From contig NZ_JBQEON010000024.1 in the NCBI RefSeq assembly GCF_052045245.1, forward strand, positions 56,118-120,117: DNA of 64,000 bases, in the 5' to 3' direction. The translations under genes and the position numbers were made by a program. This document shows positions 49,766 to 58,444 of the stretch, in pieces. The first letter of the stretch is position 1; the number at the start of each line of letters is the position of its first letter. The notes beneath the pieces are model-generated. The model made no database searches and was not told where the DNA came from. It was given only the letters and a program-made list of their open reading frames with translations. The DNA is from Burkholderia sp052045245 (lineage in GTDB: Bacteria; Pseudomonadota; Gammaproteobacteria; Burkholderiales; Burkholderiaceae).

Positions 49766-49833
49766 CGGGCTTTACATGAGCCGCCGGCCGGGTGGCGGCG
49801 GGCGCCCTGACCGCGAACGCCCGCCATGCACCA

Positions 49834-52800
49834 TTACGCGACCTGCTGACGCGAATGGCCGCCCGTCGGCGAACGCCACTGCGTGAGCAGCGTGTTCCAC
49901 TTCTGACGCACCGCGCGCAGGTTGTTCTCCTTCACGTGGCCATAGCCGCGAATGCCGTCCGGCAGCGCCGCGAGCTCGAGCGCGAGCGGGCGGTTGGCCG
50001 CGTTCAGCGTGGCCAGCACTTCGCCGATCAGCGCTTCGTACTCGCCGATCAGTGCACGCTCGGTGCGACGCTCGTCGGTGCGGCCGAACGGGTCGAGGCC
50101 CGTGCCGCGCAGGAACTTCGCCTTCGCGAGCAGGCGGAACGCCGACAGCATCCACGGGCCGTACGCCTTCTTCACGAGATGGCCGTGGGTGTCCTTCTTC
50201 GCGAACAGCGGTGGTGCGAGATGGAATTTCAGCTTCCACTCGCCTTCGAACTGCGACGACAGCCGGGCGAGGAATGCGGGATCGGACTGCAGCCGCGCGA
50301 CCTCGTATTCGTCCTTGTATGCCATCAGCTTGAACAGGTTGCGCGCGACCGCCTCGGTCAGCGGCTCCTGCACCGCGTCGCCGTCCGCCAGCGCGCGTTC
50401 GGCTGCCCGCACCTTGTCGACGAAGGCCGCATAGCGCGATGCGTACGTGGCGTTCTGGTACGCGGTCAGGAAGTCCACGCGCTTCGCGATCAGTGCGTCG
50501 ACCGCCTTCTTCGTGTGCAGCGAGATGACCGTCGCGACGTGCGCGGGGCGTGCGTCGCCGGCCGCGGCCTGCTTCACGCTCGCGAGGTCGTGCGCGGCGC
50601 GGCGGCCCCAGTCGAATGCCGCGCGGTTCTTCTCGACCGACACCGCGTTCAGCTCGATCGCCCGTGCGAGCGAGGCGAGCGTCAGCGGCAGCCAGCCTTT
50701 CTGCCATGCGTAGCCGAGCACGAACGGGTTCGTGTAGATCGCATCGCCGAGCAGTGCGACCGCGAAGCGGTTCGCGTCGATGAAATCGACCGCTTCGCCT
50801 GCCGCCGCCCGAATGTCGTTTTCCGCGGACAGGCCGGGGAACGCCCAGTTCGGGTTCTTGATGAACTCGGCGGTCGGCGTCTGCGCGCTGTTGACGACCA
50901 CGCGGGTCGTGTCGTGCCGCATCCGCGACGTGCATTCGTCGCCGGCCGTGACGATCGCGTCGCAGCCGATCACGAGGTCGGCTTCGCCCATCGCGATCCG
51001 CGTCGCGTGGATGTCGGTCGGCGCGTGCGAGATCTGCACGTGGCTCATCACGGCGCCGCCTTTCTGCGCGAGGCCGGTGACGTCGAGCACGGTCACGCCC
51101 TTGTTCTCGAGGTGGGCGGCCATCCCGAGCAGCGCGCCGATCGTGACGACGCCCGTGCCGCCGACGCCCGTGACGAGCACGCCGTACGCACGGTCGATCG
51201 CCGGCAGCGTCGGCTCCGGAATCGGCGGCAGCGCACCGCCGTCGACCGATACGGCCTTCGGCTTCTTCAGCTGGCCGCCTTCGACCGTGACGAAGCTCGG
51301 GCAGAAGCCCTTCACGCACGAAAAGTCCTTGTTGCAGCTCGACTGGTTGATCTGGCGCTTCGTGCCGAATTCGGTTTCGAGCGGCTCGACCGACAGGCAG
51401 TTCGACTGCACCGAGCAGTCGCCGCAGCCTTCGCACACCGCGTCGTTGATCACGACGCGCTTCGCCGGGTCCGGATACGTGCCGCGCTTGCGGCGGCGGC
51501 GCTTCTCGGTCGCGCAGGTCTGGTCGTAGATCAGGATCGTCGTGCCTTCGATCTCGCGCAGCTCGCGCTGCACGTCGTCGAGCTGGTCGCGGTGATGGAT
51601 CGTCACGCCCGGCGCGAGCAGCACCTTCTGCTCGTCGTACTTTTCCGGCTCGTCGGTGACGATCACGATCTTCTTCGCGCCCTCGGACGCGAGCTGGTGC
51701 GTGATCTGCGGCACCGTCAGCACGCCGTCGACCGGCTGGCCGCCCGTCATCGCGACGGCGTCGTTGTACAGGATCTTGTAGGTGATGTTCGCCTTCGACG
51801 AAATCGCCGCGCGTATCGCCAGCAGGCCCGAGTGGAAATAGGTGCCGTCGCCGAGGTTCGCGAACACGTGCTTCTCGTCGGTGAAGGGCGCCTGGCCGAT
51901 CCATGGCACGCCTTCGCCGCCCATCTGGCTGAAGGTGCTCGTGCTGCGGTCCATCCACACCGTCATGTAGTGGCAGCCGATCCCGGCGATCGCGCGCGAG
52001 CCTTCCGGCACGTTGGTCGACGTGTTGTGCGGGCAGCCCGAGCAGAACCACGGCTTGCGCTCGGCCTGCACGTGCGGCTTCGCGAGCGCCATCTCCTTCG
52101 CGTTGATCACCGCGAGCCGCGCGGCGATGCGCGCGCGCACGTCGGACGGCAGCTCGAACTTCTCGAGGCGCGTCGCGATCGCCTTCGCGATGATCGCGGG
52201 CGACAGTTCATAATGCGCGGGCAGCAGCCAGTTGCCCATCGGCACCGACCATTCGCCGCCGGCGCCGTCCTTCTCGTCGAACTTGCCGAACACGCGCGGG
52301 CGCTGCGTATCGGGCCAGTTGTACAGCTCTTCCTTGATCGCGTATTCGAGGATCTGGCGCTTTTCCTCGACGACCAGGATTTCGTCCAGGCCGCGCGCGA
52401 ACGCCTGCGCGCCCTGCGCTTCGAGCGGCCACACGCAGCCGACCTTGTACAGCCGGATGCCGATCCGCGCGCAGGTTTCGTCGTCGAGGCCGAGGTCGGT
52501 CAGCGCCTGGCGCACGTCGAGGTACGCCTTGCCGCCCGTCATGATCCCGAAGCGCGCCTGCGGCGCGTCGATCTCGATCCGGTCGAGCTTGTTCGCGCGC
52601 ACGTACGCGAGTGCTGCATACCACTTGTAGTCGAGCAGCCGTGCTTCCTGCACGAGCGGCGGGTCCGGCCAGCGGATGTTCAGGCCGCCGTCCGGCAGGA
52701 TGAAGTCGGTCGGCAGCACGATCTCGGTGCGATGCGGGTCGATGTCGACCGACGCCGACGATTCGACCACGTCCGTCACGCACTTGAGCGCGACCCACAG

Positions 52801-53424
52801 GCCCGAGTAGCGGCTCATCGCCCAGCCGTGCAGGCCGAAGTCGAGATATTCCTGCACGTTCGACGGGAACAGCACCGGCAGCCCGCAGGCCTTGAAGATG
52901 TGTTCGGACTGGTGTGCGAGCGTCGACGATTTCGCCGCGTGGTCGTCGCCGGCGAGCACGAGCACGCCGCCGTGCCGCGACGAGCCGGCCGAGTTCGCAT
53001 GCTTGAAGACGTCGCCGGTGCGATCGACGCCCGGACCCTTGCCGTACCACATGCCGAACACGCCGTCGTGCTTCGCGCCGGGGTACAGGTTCACCTGCTG
53101 CGAGCCCCACACGGCGGTGGCGGCGAGGTCTTCGTTGAGACCGGGCTGGAAGACGATCTGGTGGGCCGCGAGGTGTTGCTTGGCCTTCCAGAGCGAGAGG
53201 TCGAGGCCGCCGAGCGGCGAGCCGCGGTAACCGGAGATGAAACCGGCCGTATTGAGGCCGGCGGCGCGATCGCGTTCCTGCTGGAGCATCGGCAGGCGCA
53301 CGAGCGCCTGGATGCCGCTCATGTACGCGCGACCGCGTTCTAGCGTGTATTTGTCGTCAAGCGTGACGGACTTCAGCGCGGCTTCAAGCGACGCGCGTTG
53401 GCCTGCGTCTAGCGGGGCATTCAT
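49834..53424 (-). CDS. Fused indolepyruvate ferredoxin oxidoreductase (IorA-IorB type)
   Basis: A 1196-residue 2-oxoacid:ferredoxin oxidoreductase in one chain. It decarboxylates arylpyruvates (indole-, phenyl- or hydroxyphenylpyruvate) to aryl-acetyl-CoA. Order: pyrimidine-binding start (TAGFISGYRGSPLGGLDLSL, about 58-77), ThDP domain around 470-620 (CSGCPHNTSTNVPEGSRAIAGIGCHYMTVWMD, then ANLGDGTYFHSG), a Cys-rich segment near 690-745 (CEGCGDCSVQSNC, CNKDFSCVKGFC) able to hold Fe-S clusters, then the gamma-like domain (LVTGVGGTGVVTIGALLGMAA near 780). The C-terminal 250 residues are extra. GGAGGAGACAG precedes ATG 53424 and is complementary to the candidate small RNA. HppD and the paa operon nearby suggest aromatic amino acid catabolism. 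Confidence 0.92.
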   Translation of the reverse strand: MNAPLDAGQRASLEAALKSVTLDDKYTLERGRAYMSGIQALVRLPMLQQERDRAAGLNTAGFISGYRGSPLGGLDLSLWKAKQHLAAHQIVFQPGLNEDLAATAVWGSQQVNLYPGAKHDGVFGMWYGKGPGVDRTGDVFKHANSAGSSRHGGVLVLAGDDHAAKSSTLAHQSEHIFKACGLPVLFPSNVQEYLDFGLHGWAMSRYSGLWVALKCVTDVVESSASVDIDPHRTEIVLPTDFILPDGGLNIRWPDPPLVQEARLLDYKWYAALAYVRANKLDRIEIDAPQARFGIMTGGKAYLDVRQALTDLGLDDETCARIGIRLYKVGCVWPLEAQGAQAFARGLDEILVVEEKRQILEYAIKEELYNWPDTQRPRVFGKFDEKDGAGGEWSVPMGNWLLPAHYELSPAIIAKAIATRLEKFELPSDVRARIAARLAVINAKEMALAKPHVQAERKPWFCSGCPHNTSTNVPEGSRAIAGIGCHYMTVWMDRSTSTFSQMGGEGVPWIGQAPFTDEKHVFANLGDGTYFHSGLLAIRAAISSKANITYKILYNDAVAMTGGQPVDGVLTVPQITHQLASEGAKKIVIVTDEPEKYDEQKVLLAPGVTIHHRDQLDDVQRELREIEGTTILIYDQTCATEKRRRRKRGTYPDPAKRVVINDAVCEGCGDCSVQSNCLSVEPLETEFGTKRQINQSSCNKDFSCVKGFCPSFVTVEGGQLKKPKAVSVDGGALPPIPEPTLPAIDRAYGVLVTGVGGTGVVTIGALLGMAAHLENKGVTVLDVTGLAQKGGAVMSHVQISHAPTDIHATRIAMGEADLVIGCDAIVTAGDECTSRMRHDTTRVVVNSAQTPTAEFIKNPNWAFPGLSAENDIRAAAGEAVDFIDANRFAVALLGDAIYTNPFVLGYAWQKGWLPLTLASLARAIELNAVSVEKNRAAFDWGRRAAHDLASVKQAAAGDARPAHVATVISLHTKKAVDALIAKRVDFLTAYQNATYASRYAAFVDKVRAAERALADGDAVQEPLTEAVARNLFKLMAYKDEYEVARLQSDPAFLARLSSQFEGEWKLKFHLAPPLFAKKDTHGHLVKKAYGPWMLSAFRLLAKAKFLRGTGLDPFGRTDERRTERALIGEYEALIGEVLATLNAANRPLALELAALPDGIRGYGHVKENNLRAVRQKWNTLLTQWRSPTGGHSRQQVA

Positions 53425-53603
53425 TAACTGTCTCCTCCACCCGGTTTGGGATCACCAAAGCTTCGATTGCGTCGACGTCTTGTGAACGTGTCGGCAGTGG
53501 CCGGCATATTGGCCGGTTTTAACTGATGGTAGCACTGGGGCAAACCCGCCGACCATCGGCCGGCGTGTCGCGGCGCATCGCCGATGCGGCGCACGACGAG
53601 GCG

Positions 53604-53628
53604 TTACATCATGTAAAAGCATGTAAAG
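53604..53628. promoter_or_regulatory. ATGTAA repeats between divergent genes
   Basis: TTACAT-C-ATGTAA (53604-53616) is a 13-base near-perfect dyad, and ATGTAA recurs at 53621-53626. It lies in the 319-base gap between the oxidoreductase gene and the small secreted protein gene, which otherwise holds no gene. It looks like an operator; the binding protein is unknown. Confidence 0.4.
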
Positions 53629-53743
53629 CCGGTCCCATCTTCGTACAAATGCCGTTAATCTTGTCGGCCTGCCGGAGGTGCCCGGCCGCGTCGGCCCGTT
53701 TCGACGCAACCGGGGAGGCGCCGGCAGTTTTAAAGGAGGTGCA

Positions 53744-53938
53744 ATGAACACACGTCATATCCAGAGTTTCCTGATCGTGTCCGCGGCGTTTTTCGCGATG
53801 ACCGGCCCGGTGCACGCGCAAGGCGCGAGCGCACTGGCGGCAGCCGGCGCGCAGATGCGTCAGATCGCGCCGGCACAGGACGCCGACGCACAGCCGGCGG
53901 CCGAGCGCGCCGTCGCGCCGAAGGCGACCGTGCGTTGA
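53744..53938 (+). CDS. Small secreted protein of unknown function
   Basis: A 64-residue product with a signal peptide (MNTRHIQSFLIVSAAFFAMT, cleavage near VHAQG, residue 26). The mature chain of about 38 residues is Ala/Gln/Pro-rich with no motif (ALAAAGAQMRQIAPAQDADA). The ribosome site AAAGGAGGT (53732-53740) is near perfect, which is the best evidence that it is real. It ends at a strong terminator and is divergent from the oxidoreductase gene. Confidence 0.68.
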   Translation: MNTRHIQSFLIVSAAFFAMTGPVHAQGASALAAAGAQMRQIAPAQDADAQPAAERAVAPKATVR

Positions 53939-53990
53939 TCCGCTCGCGCGGCCGCCGGGCCGTGCCGGAACGAGAAAACGAGAAAACGAC

Positions 53991-54025
53991 AAAAGGGCGG
54001 GAATCTTGCGATTCCCGCCCTTTTT
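53991..54025. terminator. Bidirectional terminator between the small secreted protein gene and hppD
   Basis: A4 and GGGCGGGAATC (53995-54005) pair with GATTCCCGCCC (54010-54020), then five T. Confidence 0.95.
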
Positions 54026-54087
54026 CTTTGTGCCGCCGGTTCGCGCGCCACCCGGATTGCGGGGTGCCGGCCGCGCGGCCGTCTGCG

Positions 54088-55185
54088 TCAGGCCTTGTCC
54101 TGGACCACGCCGCGGCGGATCTGGTCGAGCTCGATCGATTCGAACAGCGCCTTGAAGTTGCCTTCGCCGAAGCCCTGGTTGCCCTTGCGCTGGATGATCT
54201 CGAAGAAGATCGGGCCGATCTGGTTCTCGGTGAAGATCTGCAGCAGCAGGTCGTCGCGCGCGCCGTCGATCAGGATCTTGCGCTTCTTGAGCTCGTCGAG
54301 CGATTCGCCGTGGTTCGGCACGCGGCGGTCGACCAGCTCGTAATACGTGTCGATCGTGTCGAGCAGCTTCACTTCCTTGCCGCGCAGGCCGTCGACCGCG
54401 CCGTAGATGTCGTTCGTGCCGAGCGCGATGTGCTGGATGCCTTCGCCGTGGTACGCGTCGAGGTATTCCTGGATCTGGCCGGCCGTGTCCGAGCCTTCCT
54501 CGTTGATCGGGATGCGGATCTTGCCGCACGGCGACGTCATTGCCTTCGACTTCACGCCCGTTACCTTGCCTTCGATGTCGAAGTAGCGCACTTCGCGGAA
54601 GTTGAACAGGCGCTCGTAGAACTCGGCCCATTCCTGCATGCGGCCGCGATGCACGTTGTGCGTCAGGTGGTCGATGTAGGTGAGGCCGTGGCCCACCGGG
54701 TTCGGGTTCGCGCCGGCGATCGGCTCGAAGTCCACGTCATAGATGCTGATGTCGCCGATCGCGCCCGGCTGCGCGCCATTCTTGCCGCGCCAGCGATCGA
54801 CGAAATAGATCAGCGAGTCGCCGATGCCCTTGATCGCCGGGATGTTCAGCTCCATCGGGCCCGTCTTGTTGTCGAAGCCCCATGCGCCGAGTTCGAGCGC
54901 GTGCTGGTACGCCTTCGCGGCATCCTGCACGCGGAACGCGATCGCGCAGATCGACGGGCCGTGCAGGCGCGCGAAGCGTTGCGCGAACGAATCGGGTTCG
55001 GCGTTGATGATGAAGTTGATGTCGCCCTGACGGTAAACCGTCACGTCCTTGTGGCGATGGCGCGCGATCGCGGTGAAACCCATCCGTTCGAACAGTTGTC
55101 CGAGCGCTTTCGGATCCGGGGCGGTGTATTCGATGAATTCGAAGCCGTCGGTGCCGACGGGGTTGTCCCAGTTGGGGATCTGCAT
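54088..55185 (-). CDS. hppD: 4-hydroxyphenylpyruvate dioxygenase
   Basis: A 365-residue Fe(II) dioxygenase turning 4-hydroxyphenylpyruvate, the tyrosine transamination product, into homogentisate. Two vicinal-oxygen-chelate domains: an N-terminal one (GFEFIEYTAPDPKALGQLFE from residue 14) and a C-terminal catalytic one with Fe ligands in YIDHLTHNVHRGRM (His), GEGIQHIALGTNDIY (His) and FFEIIQRKGNQGFGEGNFKALFESIE (Glu). Length fits bacterial HPPD. ATG 55185 is preceded by ggagacacggc. It is divergent from an Lrp-type regulator 212 bases away, the likely controller. Confidence 0.96.
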   Translation of the reverse strand: MQIPNWDNPVGTDGFEFIEYTAPDPKALGQLFERMGFTAIARHRHKDVTVYRQGDINFIINAEPDSFAQRFARLHGPSICAIAFRVQDAAKAYQHALELGAWGFDNKTGPMELNIPAIKGIGDSLIYFVDRWRGKNGAQPGAIGDISIYDVDFEPIAGANPNPVGHGLTYIDHLTHNVHRGRMQEWAEFYERLFNFREVRYFDIEGKVTGVKSKAMTSPCGKIRIPINEEGSDTAGQIQEYLDAYHGEGIQHIALGTNDIYGAVDGLRGKEVKLLDTIDTYYELVDRRVPNHGESLDELKKRKILIDGARDDLLLQIFTENQIGPIFFEIIQRKGNQGFGEGNFKALFESIELDQIRRGVVQDKA

Positions 55186-55397
55186 GCCGTGTCTCCAGTG
55201 TGCTTTGCGATCGATCGGGACGATGTGGGGTGCCCGGCCGGTTCATGTCGAAGGTGATGCGTGCCGCCGTGCGCGCAACGCATCGCTCCATGCGACAGAG
55301 TGTAGCGGGCAGGGGGGAGCGTAAACTTGCGAACTTGATTGTCGGTGTCTACGATGGCGCAATTTCCAGTCTCGAAATAACCATCAGGAGGCAGAAA

Positions 55398-55922
55398 ATG
55401 GCGCAAGCCGAATTGGATGCCATCGACCGGCGAATCCTCGCGATTCTTCAGGAGAACGGGCGCCTGTCGAACCAGGAGATCGCCGAGCGCGTGAACCTGT
55501 CGCCGAGCCCGTGCCTGCGGCGGATCCGGCGGCTCGAGGAAATCGGCGTGATCACCGGCTATGTCGCGTTGCTCGATCCGCAGAAGCTCGGGCTCGACCT
55601 GCTTGCGTACGTGAGCGTGCGGCTCGAGAAGCGCGGCGGCCTGGCGCCGGTTCGCGCCGACGAGACGTCGGCGCGCGCGGGCGCGACCCACGCGGAGCTG
55701 TTCCGCGCGGCGGTGCAGACCTGGCCGGAAGTGGTCGCGTGCCATGCGATGACGGGTGACATGGATTACCTGCTGCGCGTGCAGGTCGAGGACATGGCGC
55801 ATTTCTCCCGCTTCGTGCAGGAGCATTTGCTGCACCATCCGTCGGTGATCGACGTGAAGACGAGCTTCTCGCTCGAGTGCTTCAAGGAGACGACGGCGTT
55901 GCCGATCCGGTCGGTGCGCTAG
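55398..55922 (+). CDS. Lrp/AsnC family regulator, probable regulator of hppD
   Basis: A 174-residue Lrp-type regulator: helix-turn-helix at about 6-60 (IDRRILAILQENGRLSNQEIAERV, LSPSPCLRRIRRLEEIGVI) and RAM domain near 75-160 (WPEVVACHAMTGDMDYLLRV). An insertion of about 20 residues (GGLAPVRADETSARAGATH) between the two is unusual compared with the 156-residue copy at 13676. AGGAGG (55386-55391) serves ATG 55398. Its divergence from hppD suggests control of tyrosine breakdown; that is inference from layout. Confidence 0.9.
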   Translation: MAQAELDAIDRRILAILQENGRLSNQEIAERVNLSPSPCLRRIRRLEEIGVITGYVALLDPQKLGLDLLAYVSVRLEKRGGLAPVRADETSARAGATHAELFRAAVQTWPEVVACHAMTGDMDYLLRVQVEDMAHFSRFVQEHLLHHPSVIDVKTSFSLECFKETTALPIRSVR

Positions 55923-55989
55923 CGCGCGGTGTGGAGGGCGGCAAGGCGGGAGGGCCGGGCGCGCCGCGGGGCGGCCCGGTCGGCCGATG

Positions 55990-56637
55990 TTACGCCGTCA
56001 GCGCGGCGGGCATCAGCGATTCGATGAACTTCGACGTGCGATGCGCCTGGCGCTTGAGCGCGTAGTCGAATACCGCGGCCTGTTCCTGCAGCATCTCGGC
56101 GAGGATCGTCGAGTGATCGGCCGGCGGCAGCGACAGGTACGCATCGGCTTCGCCGTACGCATACTCGATTCGCATCCCGGACTTCTTCGCGATGTGCATC
56201 ATGGTCGCGTTGCGCGACAGGCAATGCATGTACAGCATCGTCACGCGGGTGTTGCGGCTGCGGATCGCCGCGCGCTCGAACAGCTTCGAGCCGACGCCGC
56301 GGCCGCGCGCGCTTTCGAGTACCGACACGCCGAATTCGGCCGTGCGCTTGTCGCCGTCGGCGGGCAGGTACGCCAGATGGCCGACGCCGATCAGTTCGAG
56401 CGCATGGTCGAACACGCCGAACACGGTGTCGCGACCGAAGTCGATCGTACGGACATAGTTCTCGATCACGTGGTCGGGCACCATCTGGCCGAAGCGCAGC
56501 AGGCGGTCCTCTTCATCGAGCGAGAGAAAGTGGGTGAGCATTCGCTCACGGTCTTTGGAAGCCAGTTCCCTGACGAGAACCGGCGCAGTACCGGCGTGGC
56601 CGACAGCATCGGCACGGCGGTTGAATTGCGTGTTCAT
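55990..56637 (-). CDS. GNAT family N-acetyltransferase
   Basis: A 215-residue GCN5-related acetyltransferase. VLVRELASKDRERMLTHFLSL near 20-40 is the N-terminal strand and helix; EFGVSVLESARGRGVGSKLFERAAIRSRN near 95-125 is the acetyl-CoA motif (R-G-x-G-V/x-G-S). MLYMHCLSRNATMMHIAKKSGM is motif B. The substrate is unknown; similar proteins sit in amino acid and protein acetylation branches. ATG 56637 follows GAGGAA by about 7 bases; an upstream in-frame ATG at 56679 lacks a site. Confidence 0.85.
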   Translation of the reverse strand: MNTQFNRRADAVGHAGTAPVLVRELASKDRERMLTHFLSLDEEDRLLRFGQMVPDHVIENYVRTIDFGRDTVFGVFDHALELIGVGHLAYLPADGDKRTAEFGVSVLESARGRGVGSKLFERAAIRSRNTRVTMLYMHCLSRNATMMHIAKKSGMRIEYAYGEADAYLSLPPADHSTILAEMLQEQAAVFDYALKRQAHRTSKFIESLMPAALTA

Positions 56638-56744
56638 CGTGGGTTCCTCAGTGTGTGGCTGCACAAGCGGCTTGTGCAATGCAACAGCATTCTACCCGAC
56701 CGAGGTAGGGAAAACCCGCATTTGACGTTATTTGTGCCGAGGGT

Positions 56745-56804
56745 GAATTCTAAATCCGCTTAGTTAATGATGTATCTATTTGATTTTTAACGGATTTAAA
56801 ATTC
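56745..56804. repeat. Long AT-rich inverted repeat between the GNAT and TetR genes
   Basis: GAATTCTAAATCCG (56745-56758) and CGGATTTAAAATTC (56791-56804) pair over 13 of 14 positions around a 32-base AT-rich spacer. It stands in a 234-base gap of otherwise GC-rich DNA. No T-run fits a terminator. It may be the GNAT promoter/operator or a small remnant of a mobile sequence. Confidence 0.55.
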
Positions 56805-56871
56805 ATAGTATGAAACGCGCGACGAGCTGTCACAGTGTGCCTGCCGCGCAACGCGTGCTGCTGCGCGTCAA

Positions 56872-57477
56872 TCACGCGCCCGGCGACAGCCCGCGTTCCA
56901 TCAGGTCGATCACCTGTTCGGCGAAGTCGCGGTAGCCGAGGCGGCCGCCCGGCTTGAGCCACGTGAACGTCCAATTGATCATCCCGAACACCATCATCGT
57001 CACCGACGTCTGGTTTTCCTTCGAGATCCGGTCCGGATAGGCGCGCGCGAGTTGGCGCGCGAATGCGGCGACGATGTCGCGCTGGCGGTCGAGCACGATC
57101 TCGCGCTGCGCGTCCTCGAGATACTTCACGTCGTTGAGCAGTGCGACATGGCGGCTGTGCGACGTCTCGTACTCGGCGAGGAACGCGCGCACGAGCTCGG
57201 CGAACGCGTCGCGCTCGCTGAGGCCGCGCCGCTGGCTTGCGCCTTCGACCTCGGCGATGATCAGCATCAACCGCTTCGTGTAGCGATCGAGCAGGTCGAA
57301 CAGGATCGCTTCCTTGCTCTCGTAATAGTGATAGAGACGCGCCTTCGATGTGCCGCTCGCGGTCGCGAGATCGGACATCGACGTGCTCGGATAGCTCGTC
57401 TGCGCGAATTTCTCGGCGGCGAGATCGAGGATCTGCTCGCGCTGGGATTCGTGGTCGGGCGCTCGGGTACGGGCCAT
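56872..57477 (-). CDS. paaR: TetR family regulator, probable phenylacetate repressor PaaR
   Basis: A 201-residue TetR-type repressor: helix-turn-helix at about 18-60 (ILDLAAEKFAQTSYPSTSMSDLATASGTSKARLYHYYESKEAILFD in pieces), followed by an all-helical ligand domain ending WTFTWLKPGGRLGYRDFAEQVIDLMERG. In Burkholderia the phenylacetate regulator PaaR is a TetR protein next to paaABCDE, and the family senses phenylacetyl-CoA. The paaA promoter has a matching-size palindrome (62299-62314). It lies 22 bases after the DUF1835 gene, probably in one operon. The symbol is assigned by context and memory of the B. cenocepacia locus. Confidence 0.82.
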   Translation of the reverse strand: MARTRAPDHESQREQILDLAAEKFAQTSYPSTSMSDLATASGTSKARLYHYYESKEAILFDLLDRYTKRLMLIIAEVEGASQRRGLSERDAFAELVRAFLAEYETSHSRHVALLNDVKYLEDAQREIVLDRQRDIVAAFARQLARAYPDRISKENQTSVTMMVFGMINWTFTWLKPGGRLGYRDFAEQVIDLMERGLSPGA

Positions 57478-57499
57478 GGTCGAATGCGAAAGAGTAGCG

Positions 57500-58315
57500 T
57501 TAGCGGAGCGCGACTGCCGCGCGCACCTGCGTGGAAGGGAGGGCGGCCGGCGTGTCGTCCTCGAGCTCGAGCCGGCCGGCCGCCGCGAGTTCGCGGCAGC
57601 GCCACCACGCGATCGAGTCGCTGACGAACAGCCCGCCGCGGTCGGCGCCGGCCATGATGGCGCCGACCAGGCGCTGCGCGGGCAGCCAGCCGGTTTCCGC
57701 GTGCGCGACGATCAACGCGTCGAGGTCGTCGTAGCGACCGCTCTTGATCGTGTTGCTGACCCAGTAGCGCAACTCGGCATTCAGGTGCTTCGCCTCCTGC
57801 CATTCGAGCGCGAGGCGACCGATGCGCAGTACGGAGATCGGCGCAGCCACCGGCCGCTTCCGGGCGAGTGCCGCGGGCCGGAACATCCCGGTCGAACAGG
57901 CCTGGTCGGTGCGGGACCGCGCCGCGCGCTCGGGAGCGTCGAGATCGGCGGCCGACAGCCGCACCTCGTTCAGGCGCTGCGGCACGTTGCGCAGGTGATA
58001 GGCGACGCGCCGCAGCAGCAGCTTGTCGCCGACACTCGGCGCGTGCCAGACGACGACCTGGCCCGTCTCCATCGCGAGCTGCTCGAGGCGCGCGAACTCG
58101 CCTTCGATTTCCGCGTTCCAGTCGGGAATCCGGTCGCCGAGCACGCGCTGCCAGAAGGCGGCGCGCGTGTCGGGCGTCTCGTCGACGCCCTTCAGCGGCC
58201 CAACTGCGAGATCGTCGAGCAATCCGACGACGCGCTCGTCGCGTCCGGCTTGCTCGAGGGCTTCGCGCAGCGACGCGGCGGCGGTGCCGCCCTGAATCAC
58301 GTGAATGGTACTCAT
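57500..58315 (-). CDS. DUF1835 domain protein
   Basis: A 271-residue protein whose N-terminus (STIHVIQGGTAAASLREALE, then VVGLLDDLAVGPLKGVDETPDTRAAFWQRV) fits DUF1835. A linker (ARSRTDQACSTGMFRPAALARKRP) leads to a C-terminal part near 170-265, where DUF3658-like sequence is expected. No catalytic residues are identified and its function is unknown. It sits between a strong terminator at the end of paaE and paaR, so it belongs with paaR rather than with the paa catabolic genes. Confidence 0.8.
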   Translation of the reverse strand: MSTIHVIQGGTAAASLREALEQAGRDERVVGLLDDLAVGPLKGVDETPDTRAAFWQRVLGDRIPDWNAEIEGEFARLEQLAMETGQVVVWHAPSVGDKLLLRRVAYHLRNVPQRLNEVRLSAADLDAPERAARSRTDQACSTGMFRPAALARKRPVAAPISVLRIGRLALEWQEAKHLNAELRYWVSNTIKSGRYDDLDALIVAHAETGWLPAQRLVGAIMAGADRGGLFVSDSIAWWRCRELAAAGRLELEDDTPAALPSTQVRAAVALR

Positions 58316-58328
58316 CGGCCTGTCATCA

Positions 58329-58381
58329 ACAAAAGAAAACCGCCGGCCGGGCGGACGCGATGACGTCCACCCGGCCGGCGG
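58329..58381 (-). terminator. Terminator at the end of the paaABCDE operon
   Basis: Arms of about 18 bases (58340-58357 and 58364-58381) pair with one mismatch pair, and the A-rich run 58329-58339 gives T-rich RNA for minus-strand transcripts. It separates paaE from the DUF1835-paaR unit. Confidence 0.9.
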
Positions 58382-58444
58382 CCCCTAGTGTAAGCGAGAT
58401 GTGTGACGACGAGAAACCGGCGCGCCGCGCCGGTGCGACGCCGC

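Noticed and set aside
49792..53343. An 1183-codon plus-strand frame opposite the indolepyruvate oxidoreductase gene
   Set aside because: Arg/Val/Ala-rich antisense shadow with no domain; the minus-strand gene has full family motifs.
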